Translations under genes and position numbers: made by a program | From: Tubiluchus corallicola | Lineage: Eukaryota; Priapulida; Priapulimorpha; Priapulimorphida; Tubiluchidae | Length of the DNA stretch: 64,000 bases | Assembly: GCA_030141605.1 (NCBI GenBank) | Contig: JAQGDQ010000200.1 | Span: 248,001-312,000 of the forward strand | Direction: 5' to 3' | The notes under the pieces: model-generated | Seen by the model: the letters and a program-made list of their open reading frames with translations, nothing else | Told to the model about the DNA's origin: nothing | The model's database searches: none | Part shown: positions 13,882-27,064 of the stretch, one piece after another | Layout: the number at the start of each line of letters is the position of its first letter | Numbering within the stretch: the first letter of the stretch is position 1

Positions 13882-14322
13882 TTAGCCTACATCTATGCGT
13901 ATGTTCTTTGCATTTGGGTCTGACAGCACGTCACCCACGTCGCCCGGTACTGCAGAAGGTGGAAAAGTGTCAGATTCATCAGTTTCAAAATAAGGCGGCT
14001 GCTGAACCCCATTGATGTTAAGAACGATGTTGACTAAAGGACCTGAGCAACGTGTTTGGTCCTCTTCTGGTGGCCTAAACGGTGATGGTCGTCGTTCTTG
14101 TTCGCGTTGAAGAGCTTCAGCGTTTCGAAGTATATGCTGGATGAATCCCTGTCCTTGTTCCGGGCGTGACTCGTGTTGAAGACTTCGCGCGCTTTGAAGG
14201 ATCTGGTCTAGGAACTGCTGCTCTTTTGGAAAGCCGCTGACGGCTGTTTCGTCAACTGGTGGAGCAGTGGAGAGTTGAAAGCAACATACAATGCATAATG
14301 CTAGAATCACAATGTATTTCAT
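13882..14322 (-). CDS. secreted core-motif/DPxA-type protein (family-1 member C)
   Basis: A 146-aa protein of no named family and the best-preserved member of the tandem trio. The signal peptide is MKYIVILALCIVCCFQLSTA-PP. A charged, Gln-rich linker carries QSARSLQ and GFIQHILRNAEALQRE blocks and an FRPPEED turn. Then come C-S-G-P-L and the core VNIVLNINGVQQPP, an acidic/Pro patch, and the terminus GDVGDVLSDPNAKNIRIDVG. There is a single coding exon; the ATG lies 9 bases after the acceptor (CTTTATAG at 14332-14339). The leader exon probably runs from about 15063 to 14950 (donor ACCGAAG|GTAGGT) with TTTATAAA at about 15090-15098 as TATA box. One Cys remains in the mature chain, so intermolecular disulphides are possible (inference). 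Confidence 0.88.
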   Translation of the reverse strand: MKYIVILALCIVCCFQLSTAPPVDETAVSGFPKEQQFLDQILQSARSLQHESRPEQGQGFIQHILRNAEALQREQERRPSPFRPPEEDQTRCSGPLVNIVLNINGVQQPPYFETDESDTFPPSAVPGDVGDVLSDPNAKNIRIDVG

Positions 14323-15098
14323 CTCGCTATACTATAAAGGTGGAAATACTTGTTGATGAATTCTGCAAAAAGACTCTAAATAGTCTCTTCCTTTAGACTA
14401 CCGCCACACAATATATCTTGGTCTTTGTTAACTCCTGGTAAAAACAAAAAAAAAACGCTTTATGCTTAAATACTTAGTAGTTCGTACATAAAACAGTAGA
14501 TTATATCTGTAAATCAATACAAATTGCCAAGGTTTTATAAAAATATTCTTTTTCTTATAACAAACCTTTGAAAATGACATGCAATTTTTCACAATTTAAA
14601 ATGGAGAGCAAACTTCACGAAATTGTATAACCCAGTATACTTAAGGCACTTTATAACAGGTATGTACTGTGGTTTATAATTGTCATTCACAGGAAACACT
14701 CAAAAGAGGAAGGAAGAGGTTTGTTTGATATAAAATACTGTAGAGCTTTAGGATGTACTAAGTGCATATAGCTTATAGATGTTAAGCATCAAATTGTCAA
14801 CTTCGAAATGACACATTTAAAAATATGGAAATTATGATAACCCGACTTTTTTCTTCACAAAAATTATCAAAAATATTTCCAGGGAAATTATATTAGTATG
14901 TTATCACAATGTTTTGTTGAAAATCATTTCTTTTAAGAATGATACCTACCTTCGGTGCAAATCAAGTTCAACACAACAATTTTATTACCTAGTAGTCAAC
15001 GTTTTGCTTCATGCACAAAATTGTCATACAAATTTTTCGCTTAAGTACTGTGCGGACACAATTCGACGAACGTGAACCAAACTGTCAAGTTTATAAAT
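14323..15098 (-). promoter_or_regulatory. TATA-like box, leader exon and intron of the gene at 13882-14322
   Basis: Minus strand. TTTATAAACT at about 15098-15089 lies some 140 bases upstream of donor ACCGAAG|GTAGGT (exon end 14950). The intron ends at the acceptor just before the ATG. The leader is conserved with the one at 8100-8230. Confidence 0.55.
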
Positions 15099-15240
15099 AA
15101 TCAGGCATTGTGTCCGGGTTGTTATTAGCTAAAATAATAATCAGCGTGAGCAAGTGGGCGAAACTTCACGGCTGACTTACTGTGGTTCCCTTAGCATATC
15201 TAAGTATTTGTTAACTCTCACTTTCCAGGAGCGAAATATT

Positions 15241-16847
15241 TCGGAGGTAGCATATAGATGTCGTGGGCGTTTTTGCATCAGCTGACCATTGTCAGTGCCA
15301 ACCCTGCAAGGCGCAAAGCTGTAAAATTAAAAAAATCAAAACAAGCAGGAGCCTTTCAAGTGGCTAAGTATTTGTACGAACCGGAAATGCCACTTTCCGT
15401 CTCATTCAGCTGTTGGTGATTGTAAAAGTACAAAAAATTCTTTACTAAAACACATGCATAACAAATTTGACTAAAACATCCGCATTTTATTACGACGAAC
15501 GTGCAAGTATAAATGAGGAATGATAGTTGTTGCTTGTTGCGTACGGCATTTAGAGGCGACAAGAGTTTTTTTAATGAAAACACTTAATTCATTTCATTTA
15601 CTAATTACTAATAAGTTAAGAACAGGATGGACCAGAACAAACACCGGCCAAATAATAACTCCACTGTAGTGCAAAAATTTTACAGCATGCACTGCAGTGG
15701 TGCTATGAAGCCTAAATCCAAACTGATTCAGCTTGGATTTAGGCTTCATAGAGCTGACTATTTTTGCAAAACATGATAGAAATTCTTTTACAGTGTTTAA
15801 CTTTTGAAACACAATTTGACTGGAATCTAGAAAAAATTGTGTAAACATAGAAAACAATGGAAGTTTCTAAGACACAATATTACGCAAACAAATAAAAAAG
15901 TTTTACTATCTAAAGCATAATTATCTTCGTAACGCAAGCTTTCCTAAATCTTGAAACAAAGTATGTTTTTATCTTCTTAAATGCGTTTTTGTCACGTTAT
16001 TAAATAACAATAATAAATACGATGTTATGTCATAGAACTAGATTTTCAGGAGACAAGAATTCCTACTTCTTACTATTATTGCTCTTAATTTAAACATATT
16101 AACTGAATTTATTAAGCTTACATTACATACACTGTTGTTTGCAATCGCAATAAAGCGTACTAACAGTGCTACATGTACGAACAGAAATATATTCTACAAC
16201 CTACTACAGTCATACACAGTAATAGTGGCAAAATCACTAAATTGTGATGGTGTATTCACGCAAAGCTGATAAAAATATCATTTACACAAGTGAACATATA
16301 TTTAATATGTCCATAAAGAAATAATAATAGCATTGACAATACTGCCAAATAGCTCAATATTAGTCTAGTTTTAAAGCATTTTTGAACAGTTATGTAAGGA
16401 AAAGTTGCTTTCGTGCAGTGGATAGATAAATAGAAAACGCGCACACATTGCCCTTACACACTAATTGCAGACAGGAGAAATAGTCGTCGACACAAGGTCG
16501 AAGTTGATCTACGCCTAGTCTGGCCGATAAACTGGTAGGTGAATGCCAACATAAAATGCGCATTTTATGTTGAGTTTTATGTTGACTCATAAGTTTCATA
16601 AAATTTCACAAAACTAAAACACTATGAAAATGTAGATGAATATGAAGATGCATTATGTCAAGATAAAGAAGTTGATGAAATCTCGTAATTTAGTTTACAG
16701 TACAATTACAACCAGAGAAAAACAATTAAAAATTGTTGACAGAATTTTTAATAAAAAGCACGTTCTACCCTGTATATCATACATACTAGTGAATAGGCAA
16801 AAAATTTATTATATATATATATATATATAATATATATATAAATAAAT
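15241..16847. other. intergenic with two perfect hairpins
   Basis: No gene is supported. It contains a perfect 19-bp inverted repeat with an 11-base loop (15703-15721 and 15733-15751) and a perfect 26-bp palindrome (16547-16572, arms CAACATAAAATGC). The text around them is AT-rich. Confidence 0.6.
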
Positions 16848-17042
16848 ATGTCCCACGTCGATTAAAAAACAAAGTTTGTTTCACTAATATATACTAAAAC
16901 TGTAATATTAAATGATGATTTATAACATGTATTTCATATATATATATATAATGTGAAATACGTGCTGCAAATTATTATTTAATATTACAGTTTTAGTTTA
17001 TATTAGTGAAACAAACTTTGTTTTTAAGTGACGTGGGACATT
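16848..17042. mobile_element. foldback/MITE-like element with about 92-bp arms
   Basis: Left arm 16848-16939 and right arm 16951-17042 are inverted copies starting ATGTCCCACGTC, with about ten differences, and a TA-rich loop of about 10 bases. The whole unit folds into one long hairpin. Flanks are (TA)n on the left and TTTATTTATTTA on the right, so no clean target duplication can be read. No coding capacity. Confidence 0.75.
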
Positions 17043-17362
17043 TTTATTTATTTATTTATTATTTTCTCGTACATAAATATACATTAAAAAGAAACACACA
17101 CACACGTACATTAGCAATATTTACTAATTGTGATTAGTTACATATTTACAAAAAAAAACATTACGCTCAAAATTGTACAACAAAAAAACAAATACAATAA
17201 AAAAATGACAATATCAATTTTTAAATTTCTACTCAATAAACGCCTTGAAATTATTTGTATATATTTAGTTTTCCATAATTAATGCTAATATTTCATTTAA
17301 TACATTTAAGTTATAAAAAAGCGATATCTATACATATGTAGTAGTTTAGATCTATTATAAAT

Positions 17363-17388
17363 CTATATATATATATATATATATATAG
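17363..17388. repeat. short (TA)n run
   Basis: About 26 bases of TA dinucleotide, just downstream (3' side) of the minus-strand gene at 17470-17844. Confidence 0.9.
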
Positions 17389-17469
17389 CAGTTTAAAATT
17401 TTTATTGTTGTTGCTCTTGTCAGGTTATTCAAGTACTTGCTAAGAAACTGAACATAGCTAACCTCATGT

Positions 17470-17844
17470 TTACGATACCTCTCTTCGAACTTGTATTGCA
17501 CTGGGGTCTGCAATACTTAGTCCTAAGTTGCCACCTAGTGAATATCCTTGTTCTTGAGGTGGTGCATCCACAACACGTACATCTTTCATGCCAACTATGC
17601 TCGATCTATTTTTTAGAGATCCATCATCATTGCCACCATCGTTTTTTACAACATCAAATGCAATATCATTAATGTTGAAAACAAAATTAATCGTTAGCTG
17701 GGATTTTGTGCATCGATGAAGTTGCCGTTGTTGTTGTGGTTCATTGTGTCTTCCACTAGTATGCTGCACGAATTCGTTAACTGGCAATCCAATGGTAAGG
17801 TTCAGATAACATAATATGATCTTCGCTAACGTTATGTGATTCAT
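17470..17844 (-). CDS. secreted core-motif/DPxA-type protein (family-1 member D)
   Basis: A 124-aa protein of no named family. The signal peptide covers about residues 1-20 (MNHITLAKIILCYLNLTIGL-PV). A short Gln/His-rich linker (EPQQQRQLHR) leads to a single Cys, then the core TINFVFNINDIAFDV. An Asp/Asn/Gly-rich stretch with basic spots follows, and the chain ends GGNLGLSIADPSAIQVRREVS. The start is supported by a strong acceptor (TTTTTCTTTGTCCTGCAG, exon start 17852) 8 bases before the ATG, the same plan as its neighbours. A perfect donor GTAAGTAAAT near 17990 could end the leader exon. The linker is much shorter than in members A, C and F, while core and C-terminus are kept, which points to function in the two ends. 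Confidence 0.82.
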   Translation of the reverse strand: MNHITLAKIILCYLNLTIGLPVNEFVQHTSGRHNEPQQQRQLHRCTKSQLTINFVFNINDIAFDVVKNDGGNDDGSLKNRSSIVGMKDVRVVDAPPQEQGYSLGGNLGLSIADPSAIQVRREVS

Positions 17845-17884
17845 CGCTTGCTCTGCAGGACAAAGAAAAACGTTGACGTAAAAA

Positions 17885-18165
17885 CTCCAACAGTAAACAG
17901 CATTTTCTTGATTCAGAGAAACTTTTCTTCAACACTAAACAGCATTGTCTTCACTCAAAACAAAAACTTTTCTCCTACATTATTTACTTACAGCAAGAAT
18001 TGACTTGATGTAGAAGAAAAAACTTTTATCCAACATTAAACAACAATGGCTTCATGCACAACAAAAAGAGATTTTTCCAACATTAACATCATTGCCTTCA
18101 TGAAAAGAAAAAACTTTTTCCTGCATTAAACAGCATTGTCTTCGTGCAACACCAGGAAATTTTGA
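17885..18165. repeat. degenerate minisatellite, about 55-bp unit
   Basis: The word AAAACTTTTTCCAACATTAAACAGCATTGTCTTC with ATGCAACA-like linker recurs about five times with drift. It lies immediately upstream of the gene at 17470-17844 and would fill its leader intron or promoter. Confidence 0.75.
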
Positions 18166-19850
18166 TGCACAACTGCGTGGTAATTTGTGGACTGTTACTC
18201 CAAATATTTTAGATGTTCGATCAAGAATTTAGATTGTAAACCGAAAATCAAAATTCGCTGGTTTAAATCTAGGCTTATCGCCTCGACTCTCACATTTTTC
18301 ACATTTCCCTTCTTTGGTCAAAATTGATTTTAAAAGTTCAATAATTGTGAGTTAATTTCATTATCAAAATGCAGTAATGGTACAGAATGTAACAAGATAC
18401 CTGATGCCTATAAGAGAAATAAAAACGTGCTGTATTGCGCGTAGATTGCAAGGCTTTCGAATTGTGTAAAAATGGCGTACATACCTCTCAAAATCTAAAT
18501 CTTTTTCTGTGAGTACGTTCTTGCTTTGAGCACCATTCATTAGCTTTAATCGGGTGCCTTTATGCGACCGTGGCACCTGGTATCCTTGGACGAAATGCGT
18601 CATTAAAGGGGGTAAAGATCCATGACTCTTGACATAATAGTAAAAGTTTTATAATCTCTATTGTCACTTTTCCGGCCTCATTTTGTCTCCAGCTTGATGA
18701 CGTCAGTAATTGGTGTTTCTACAATTTCGATTAGGCCAGTACCGTTTACAAAAGTTTTTGGGAGCATTTGGGGCCATCAACATATAACGCCAATTTCGAA
18801 GACCTACCAACCTTGCGTTATAATGGCGTTATCTCATCTCCTGTCACCTACCTACCATAAACTTGACATCGTTTTGTGTGGATGACGCGTTTATGCATAT
18901 ATCGAAAAACGAAGTTAGTCGCTAGTTACTAGTAAGTAATTTATTTCACTAAATGTACAACAGTACAAAACATACATAACGCAAAAATATAATTAAAAAT
19001 GAAGTAATTGATGAGATATACAATTTCAGTGTACGTTTAGCCATTATCGCTTATGAAACTATGAGCCTGTAAAAATGTGAAAAGAGGGGCTAAAAAGTAT
19101 GGTGCAGAGAGGAGTTTTTGTCTCAATTTTTTTCTCTGACTACTTTCTAGGTTTTTCTTGTCGGTAGTACAATAACAACTATGTAAGAACTATGTACCGC
19201 TCCGTAATTTTATGTGTCAACATTGTAATTTGCAAAATGTGCGTTCATTAATTGTCATGTCATACATATCAGTGCCTTTATGTATACAAAAATATTGCAC
19301 CAAGCCTTGCTGAATGTTGCATAATTATGTTTTTAATAATTATAAAGGCAGTGAGTACAATAAACGTGTATTGTATAGATATTTCATTATTATGCATGTA
19401 TATTATATCATTCACGTGACCATTGGTGCCCGGAAAAAACGCCCGAATTGTAGTAAAAAAATCTAGAATTAAGAAATTTATATATAACTTAAATATAATT
19501 TATGTAAAAAAATCTAAATCTACCTATAGCCAGAAAAGTATAAATATTGAGGGATCGTCAGAGGGCCGTAGACGTCGTACATATATATATATATATATAT
19601 ACATGTAAAATTTTTTGATAAATTACAGCTTTATCATCAGTGTAACCTAGTTTCCAAGAAAAAGCAAGCAAACAACAGCCATCTTCTCTTCCCCTTGCCC
19701 GCTCCGCCGTACAAGCCTTTGTAGACTCTGCTCTTACTGAGTAATTTGTTCTGGTATGCATAAAGATCCCACTAATACACTCCATTACCATAAAATAAAA
19801 TGCTATTATATGTACTTTTGCATGTAAAACTGTGTAATCATTTAAAGTTT
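18166..19850. other. intergenic, nothing firm
   Basis: No gene is supported. A box-B-like CTGGTTTAAATCTA near 18260 may be a SINE relic. A (TA)n run lies at about 19579-19600. Confidence 0.45.
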
Positions 19851-20300
19851 CTACTTTTTCTTCCCTGACGCAGATGAGCCAAGCGGATCACTCAGACTGA
19901 ATGAACCGTCTACGGCAACTGCTGCTGCAGTAAAAAATACTGGTTGTTCAGTAACTGGCTGAGTCTTTTCCACGAATCCAGGTATGCCATCAGTGCTGAC
20001 ATCACCGTTTATGTGAAATTGGATGTTGACCGTTGGCGGGCAATTGGCTGATGATGATTGTCGCCGCTCCGTTTCAAGCCTTAGAAGGGCAACTTGTCGC
20101 TGCAGTAGACTAATAAGTTGTTGTTGACTCTCTTGTACTTCATGACACTGCTGTGGAGCTGGTTGATTTTGTCTGTATTGCAGTTGTGATCTAAAGCTAT
20201 TACCAGGTTGAGGATTAGAAGTTCCACTGCCGCCTGATGTAAGCAAAAAGACATTACTGCCAATGAGTAGGTGCAGCAGAGCGAGTATCCAAATTTTCAT
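19851..20300 (-). CDS. secreted core-motif/DPxA-type protein (family-1 member E)
   Basis: A 149-aa protein of no named family. The signal peptide covers about residues 1-22 (MKIWILALLHLLIGSNVFLL). A Ser/Gly/Asn/Pro spacer and a Gln-rich helix (QESQQQLISLLQRQVALLRLE) precede a Cys and the core TVNIQFHINGDVSTDG. The C-terminus is DGSFSLSDPLGSSASGKKK: the GxF.xLxDP part is kept, and the RxE part is replaced by a Lys tail. There is a single coding exon; acceptor AAATTTCAG (exon start 20310) lies 10 bases before the ATG. A perfect donor (AACAAAG|GTAAGT, exon end 20650) upstream may close a leader exon. Core and tail are closest to the next gene (21829-22380), with which it shares N-x-x-F-H-x-N-G-D-V. 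Confidence 0.82.
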   Translation of the reverse strand: MKIWILALLHLLIGSNVFLLTSGGSGTSNPQPGNSFRSQLQYRQNQPAPQQCHEVQESQQQLISLLQRQVALLRLETERRQSSSANCPPTVNIQFHINGDVSTDGIPGFVEKTQPVTEQPVFFTAAAVAVDGSFSLSDPLGSSASGKKK

Positions 20301-20310
20301 TGTGAAAATC

Positions 20311-21828
20311 CTGAAATTTATGATTCATTAGTTACAGCCAAGTTTCTGCAACATTTGAACACATTCACGATATATTCAAATTTAATCCGAAATGAAATTG
20401 GTAACGGCAGCGGCTACAACTTTTAGCCTTTCTAAACATTGCGCTGAAGGTTTCTATTTTAATAAATTCATTTTAATAATAATAACCCTTTAATGAAAAG
20501 GGTTAAAAGAAGATTGGCGTTCACTTATATAACAGAACGCCTAAAATAAGACCACATTGGAGTTTTCTCTGACAGTTAAAAGATCTAACTGTAGCGCAAA
20601 AGAAGTACATTGTTTAGGTCTGAAGTACCAATTGTCTCTACGTACTTACCTTTGTTTTTAATACTAAACCTCAATTTTTCCTTTCAGTAATTACAATTAT
20701 TGAACGTTGCACAAAAATTACCAATATTACGTATCACACGTTTAAAAAACATGAGCGGTTTAAATTCACATCGAAAAGTTGGAAGCTGGAAAGTTCTGAA
20801 CTATACCTAAACTTGTATTTGTATGCATATTAACCAATGCATGCACATTACTTGCTATTAATTTACTGCCATATTGTATTGTTAACTTACTGTTTTTCTA
20901 GATCTCCTTTTTTGAGCGTTTTAAGTTGCAACTGTAGTGTCACAGCAGTTGTAATGATTCACATTTTACTGTTAGTGGTCCTTTCTGGAAAAGGATGTCC
21001 AACCATTTCTAGCGCGACTAATGGCACGTTGTTTTGAAGAGTCCCAGCGGGATCTACTTCATTGAAAGAAAACGGCATGACCTTCAATACCAGGCGTTAA
21101 AATCCTTCAATTAGGAGACGGGAAATAGGGAAATTGAGAAAATAAAGACATGATCATGGTCAAGCCAAATTTATTGTTATCACTAAAGGATACATTAAAA
21201 TACCACGCAGAAGACTATGAGTTATAATAAGTACTTAACTAAGCACGTAATTATTGCAAAGTGTACTAGCTCAATTTACATACTTTTCTTCTAAATAAGC
21301 ACCTATGGCTAAGTTCTAGGCTAAGATGTACATTTTCGATATTCGATGCGTTATAACTCGGAAAGCTGCGTGTTCTTTTCTTATCAACATCTGTCTTGAA
21401 ATTTAACATCGTTCCTGATTTTAAAAGTGATGTTTTTTTGCCTTTGAACCCTGTTCCTTTCCATCGGGGATGCAGACTGGGACTGGATGCAGAATGAGTC
21501 AGCAACTGAAACTTACTTAATTGGTAGCTAAATAAAGCGCTAAAGTGTAAATCAGTAATACGTCTCCAAATCGCATTATGAAAACAATAGTATAACAATA
21601 GCATAGTAAAGAATATCTGTTACCGAGAAGAAATGTATAAAAAGATCATCTATATGTGAACAGAAGCTATTTACAGCAGAGCTATAATTCATGTCTACAG
21701 AATTAATATCAATGTTGTCATTGCAGCTGAGGCGTGGTATTCTCCCGTGCTTCCAGACTGACGTAAAGTGAGCTCGTGTAAACACAAACTCATACACATG
21801 TATTTCTACAAGATTAAAATGACTTTTT
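20311..21828. other. leader intron/promoter of the gene at 19851-20300, then intergenic
   Basis: Apart from the possible leader exon end at 20650, I see no gene. Several short frames have no recognisable content. Confidence 0.4.
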
Positions 21829-22380
21829 TCATTTTTTGCCGCTTTCAATACGCAACTGGTCTGCAGCAGGATCTGCTAAGTTGAATGTACCTGCTGCAAA
21901 ACTGTCTACCGGTGGTTCTGGTAACTGTCCCCCTTTAACATCTCCATTCACATGGAATACTATATTAATGGTGTTAGAGCCGCAAGATGGCGACTGCTGT
22001 GTAGGCTGCAACTCCAGAAACTGTATAGGCTGCTGTTGTTGTTGTTGACGCCCTAGCTGCTGCTGTCGTAGTTCCAACAGTGACGGCGACGGTTGTGATT
22101 GCTTAAACTGCTGGTTCTGCAGTTGCGCTGCCTGTGGCGTCAAGCTTTGCAGTAGCTGTAGCTGTTGTTGAGTAGGATTGAACGGTATGGATTGTGGCTG
22201 TAGCCGTATGATGGTTTGCTGTGGTTGCTGCGGTGTTTGTTGGTGCTGCTCTTGCATTCTTGGCGGTGATTGGCTTCGTTGTTGTGGTTGGGTTTCAGCA
22301 CTTGGGGACTCCGCTGCTGGAAAACACTGGACGTTACCAACAAAGAGCAGACTAACTAGCATCAGCATCCAAGCCTTCAT
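21829..22380 (-). CDS. secreted Gln-rich core-motif/DPxA-type protein (family-1 member F)
   Basis: A 183-aa protein, the longest family-1 member. I place the start at 22380, not at the in-frame ATG 21 bases upstream, because acceptor TTTGAACAG (exon start 22389) lies between them and the signal peptide then begins directly (MKAWMLMLVSLLFVGNVQC-FP). Residues 20-135 are a Gln-rich low-complexity linker (runs of QQ, QP and QLQ, with a QQQQQQ-type run). Then come C-G-S-N, the core TINIVFHVNGDV, and the terminus AGTFNLADPAADQLRIESGKK. The core is nearly that of the preceding gene. A donor CTAACAG|GTAGGTAC (exon end 22994) may end the leader exon. The Gln-rich part is the kind of low-complexity sequence seen in many extracellular structural proteins; whether it is cross-linked is unknown. 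Confidence 0.85.
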   Translation of the reverse strand: MKAWMLMLVSLLFVGNVQCFPAAESPSAETQPQQRSQSPPRMQEQHQQTPQQPQQTIIRLQPQSIPFNPTQQQLQLLQSLTPQAAQLQNQQFKQSQPSPSLLELRQQQLGRQQQQQQPIQFLELQPTQQSPSCGSNTINIVFHVNGDVKGGQLPEPPVDSFAAGTFNLADPAADQLRIESGKK

Positions 22381-22389
22381 TTTGTTAAC

Positions 22390-25300
22390 CTGTTCAAACA
22401 CGAATTGCTGAGTAAAATCTGTTGGGGTTCAAATAAATAGCACGAACAATTTAATTAATATATCTATGTTATTATTATTATAATTACTATGATTATAAAC
22501 GTTCGTTTTCATTTAATGAATATTTTACAACAGTTTTTCAGTGCACTTTTTATTAAGAAGGCGCCGTGGGATGATAAGATGTTCATAGAATTTGTTCGGA
22601 TTGTACGTGATATAGGTATAGAATTTCAGTACGCGACTCTAGAATTTTACGAAAGTTTTTAGTTTGATTACAAAAATAAAATAATGTAGCTTTGCGTTGA
22701 ACGTGCTTTAATCATTTGTTATTCATCGTAATTACAGGTTTACAATTACAAGCAAATATACATTTAGTCGCACAATATATTCATGTGTCACCAAATAAAA
22801 CACAAAACAGTTTTAGCTACAACCACCACTTATTGTTTATATGTCAAAAATATTCATTAAAAACCTGAAAAAATGTAATTTAATTTCAATTTTATAATAA
22901 TTTAAATTTGTCACGTAAGACATTGGACAAAATCCATATTGGATCAAAACGACGTAAGTCACAGTTGATATTAGACTTAAAACATGTACCTACCTGTTAG
23001 CTAATCCTGGTTTCACAGAGTTCAGACAGAAATAATGTTGCTTGCTTTCGCAAAACATTTGGTATGTCCAAAAAACATAAAGTCTTGTGACATTCTCTTA
23101 CCGGATCTAATAATGTCCATTCACAGCAAGACACTAGGTACACCACAATGACAACCAGAGACTCCACTATATAATTAAGGTTTATGGCGTCTTCCAAGTA
23201 ATTAAGAACATCTTCGCAGATTTTTTATGACTGTACTTAAAAACGTGTTTACCGATTGACAAACATTTAGGTTTTCACTGTTGCCGTCTAAGGACTTTAT
23301 TTTTCTTTGAACGATTCCATGTAACCAAACTGAAGTGCTAAGCCTGCAAATGATCTAGTGTACCTCTATTTCTGCATAAGATTTCTCAGCTTGGGGATTT
23401 AGGATCTAACTCCGTTTTTATGATGCTACCAAAATACCAATTTAATAATTTATTAACAAAGTTTATCTTATCTTAATCCAACAAATGGAAAAAAATCGCA
23501 GTCTTATCTAAACCTAGGCTTTTGTGACTTGGAAATGCTGACCTAATTAATGAAACTAAGCACCAAAGTTTAAAAGCCAACAGTTGGTGATTTTAATTTA
23601 ATTTTTTACGCGAATAAACTTTCGATACTTCATAAAAAAAAATCATAGATATTGTACACGTATTAATTTTTGAAAAAGCCAGTCCCAAGAATGTTAAAAT
23701 GCACAAATCAGCCTTAAGAATAATAAAATGTGCAAACCAGCTCTAAAAATGATATAATGCTCTCAAGCATGTACTTGACTACCAAACAGGCTGAAAAAAC
23801 TACTCAAGTACTGCAAATAGGAAAAAATTAAATACTCCCACAATTAAATTTAACGTCTAATATAATATAAGCTATTTGTTAAATCGTTCAAATAATTCAA
23901 GCAACGTTATAACCACTCACTTTATTATCCGTCTAAATTCTTTTAGATTCCACAGAGAATTTCGTCTATGCAACGAAAGAGTCAGACATTCTTCTTTTCA
24001 AAGTTTTCCAAACAAATCGTTTAGTTTTGAGACATTTATACGTGAACCATAACGTTGAGCCCTAAAAGGCTAGCAAATGGCGAACATAGAATTGTATTAC
24101 TACCTATACTTACTTACTTACTTACTATATAAATTTTTATACATGCATATGTAATTATACTGTTAGCAAATTTTTTTTATTTGTTACAAGCGGAGTACAA
24201 CCCTGTTACATTAAACCTATGTACAAGCCTAACTTGACCGATATTTTTGCAACATCTTCCATATACTTCCATCAGGTTCTTCAACCAGCGCCATCCTTTC
24301 CAACAAACGCTCTGCGTGACATCTTTAAGTTACGCAAGTCAGTGTGACAATGATGATTAGGGTTTGATTAACTTTCACTAAGCAACATTTAGTATTGCTG
24401 CTAGTTCGTCTCATAATTACTTCGCGTTTGACACTCTTAACATAAACTTAAATTTCACTTCACTTGTGGCGTGTAAGAACTTTAGCACACCTGTTATTAG
24501 TTATTAATTTCTCTTTAATTAAACATTACATCGTTTGTGTCCCGTGCTTATTTCTCCTTCATTATAAACAATTTTTCATCTCATTTCCTCATTCTTAGGC
24601 TTGTCATAACATTGAAATAACTTAAACTTCCCTCTTGGCTTTCTGCACTTATTTGCTTCTGAATGTTCTTTTTATATTAGTAGTGTTCTAGTTTTCTGTA
24701 TTTAAGCTGTGTGAGAGAGGTCTACCTTGAACGTTTAGACCTGTAACTAAAGCCAGGGTAATTGTTTCGCTGTGTTTTAGTATAGTTTCATAATATAATT
24801 ACTCGTGACTTGTTAATATTAATGTTATTTGATTCAGTGATTGAACAGACATGTGATTTTTTCTTCGGTGAAAGTTTTATGGTTTTTACCTTTTTGATTT
24901 GAAGAGTTGTTTAATTTTAATATATGGACAACGTGATTATTAACTTTATTTTCTTTGTTTTCATTTTCATGCAGTTAATGCCAGCGATAATTCATGATTC
25001 AACATAAAAACTGCAACTCTACAGGACCTGGAAGTAAACCATAATATAGTTCAGTCATTCAGTGTTCATTAAAAGTTAACAGGCTTAATAACTGTGGGCA
25101 AGTGTTATCTTGGTGCTTGCTCTCCCCCTGAAGTTGTTTCGATGACTTCAGATCCTGCAAATTCATTAGGATATCACAAAACAGTAACAATACCTAACCC
25201 TTGCCCACAGGATACACATCATCGCTAAGGATTAATCACGCATTTTTGTTTCTATGTTGGTCCTTTGTGCAGTTATATGTATCAAAGCATTGCCTTCTTT

Positions 25301-25872
25301 CGCTTTTTAGAGTTGTAAGAAAGTGAGTGGTGATTCTCAACGGAGTTGATAATCGTATGTGTCGAGCTTTTATGTGTGAAATCATAATCTTTTCTTCTTG
25401 AATTGTGTGTTTTGTTTTGGTAATCTCCTTAAAACAAATATGAACGTACAAAAAATATGAACATACAAAAATGATAAAGCAAAAAACTTAAAGTACCATT
25501 AAAATATCTTCATGATATTTATTAACGTAGTAGACTATCATTGATAGCACACAGTCAGATTATCCAGAAAATGTTAAAACACGAAAAAAACATTAAAACA
25601 CTATGGACGGTAATAAAATATGTTTGATGATAACATAGTAGGTTAATAGATGTTTTAGTCTGCCATCAGCCAGCATCAGCATTTACAAAATAGCAGTGAT
25701 CAGAGATACACCATCGAATAATAACGACGGCGACGCACTGTTTTTTTTTTGCTGATTTGCTAATGAGAGTTTGCCATCATCAAGATAAATTTGCTATCAA
25801 ACATGAATTAGTTTCCACTATACATATACAGTAGCAAAACCATCGTAAAGACCCCGAATGCGAGACATTGGT
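22390..25872. other. leader region of the gene at 21829-22380, then intergenic with small repeats
   Basis: No further gene is supported. About 23670-23765 holds roughly three 30-base degenerate copies of an ATGTGCAAA.CAGC.C.AA motif. A (CTTA)n run lies near 24106-24126. An 11-bp inverted pair CTGTGGGCAAG / CTTGCCCACAG (about 25099 and 25200) frames a unit of about 110 bp, and the text AACAGGCTTA.TAACT.GTGGGCAA also occurs near 5730, so this is probably a dispersed MITE-like repeat. Confidence 0.5.

Positions 25873-27064
<1,192 letters not shown>

Noticed and set aside
17885-18165. CRISPR-like array
   Set aside because: Units are degenerate, spacers are not unique, and this is animal DNA.
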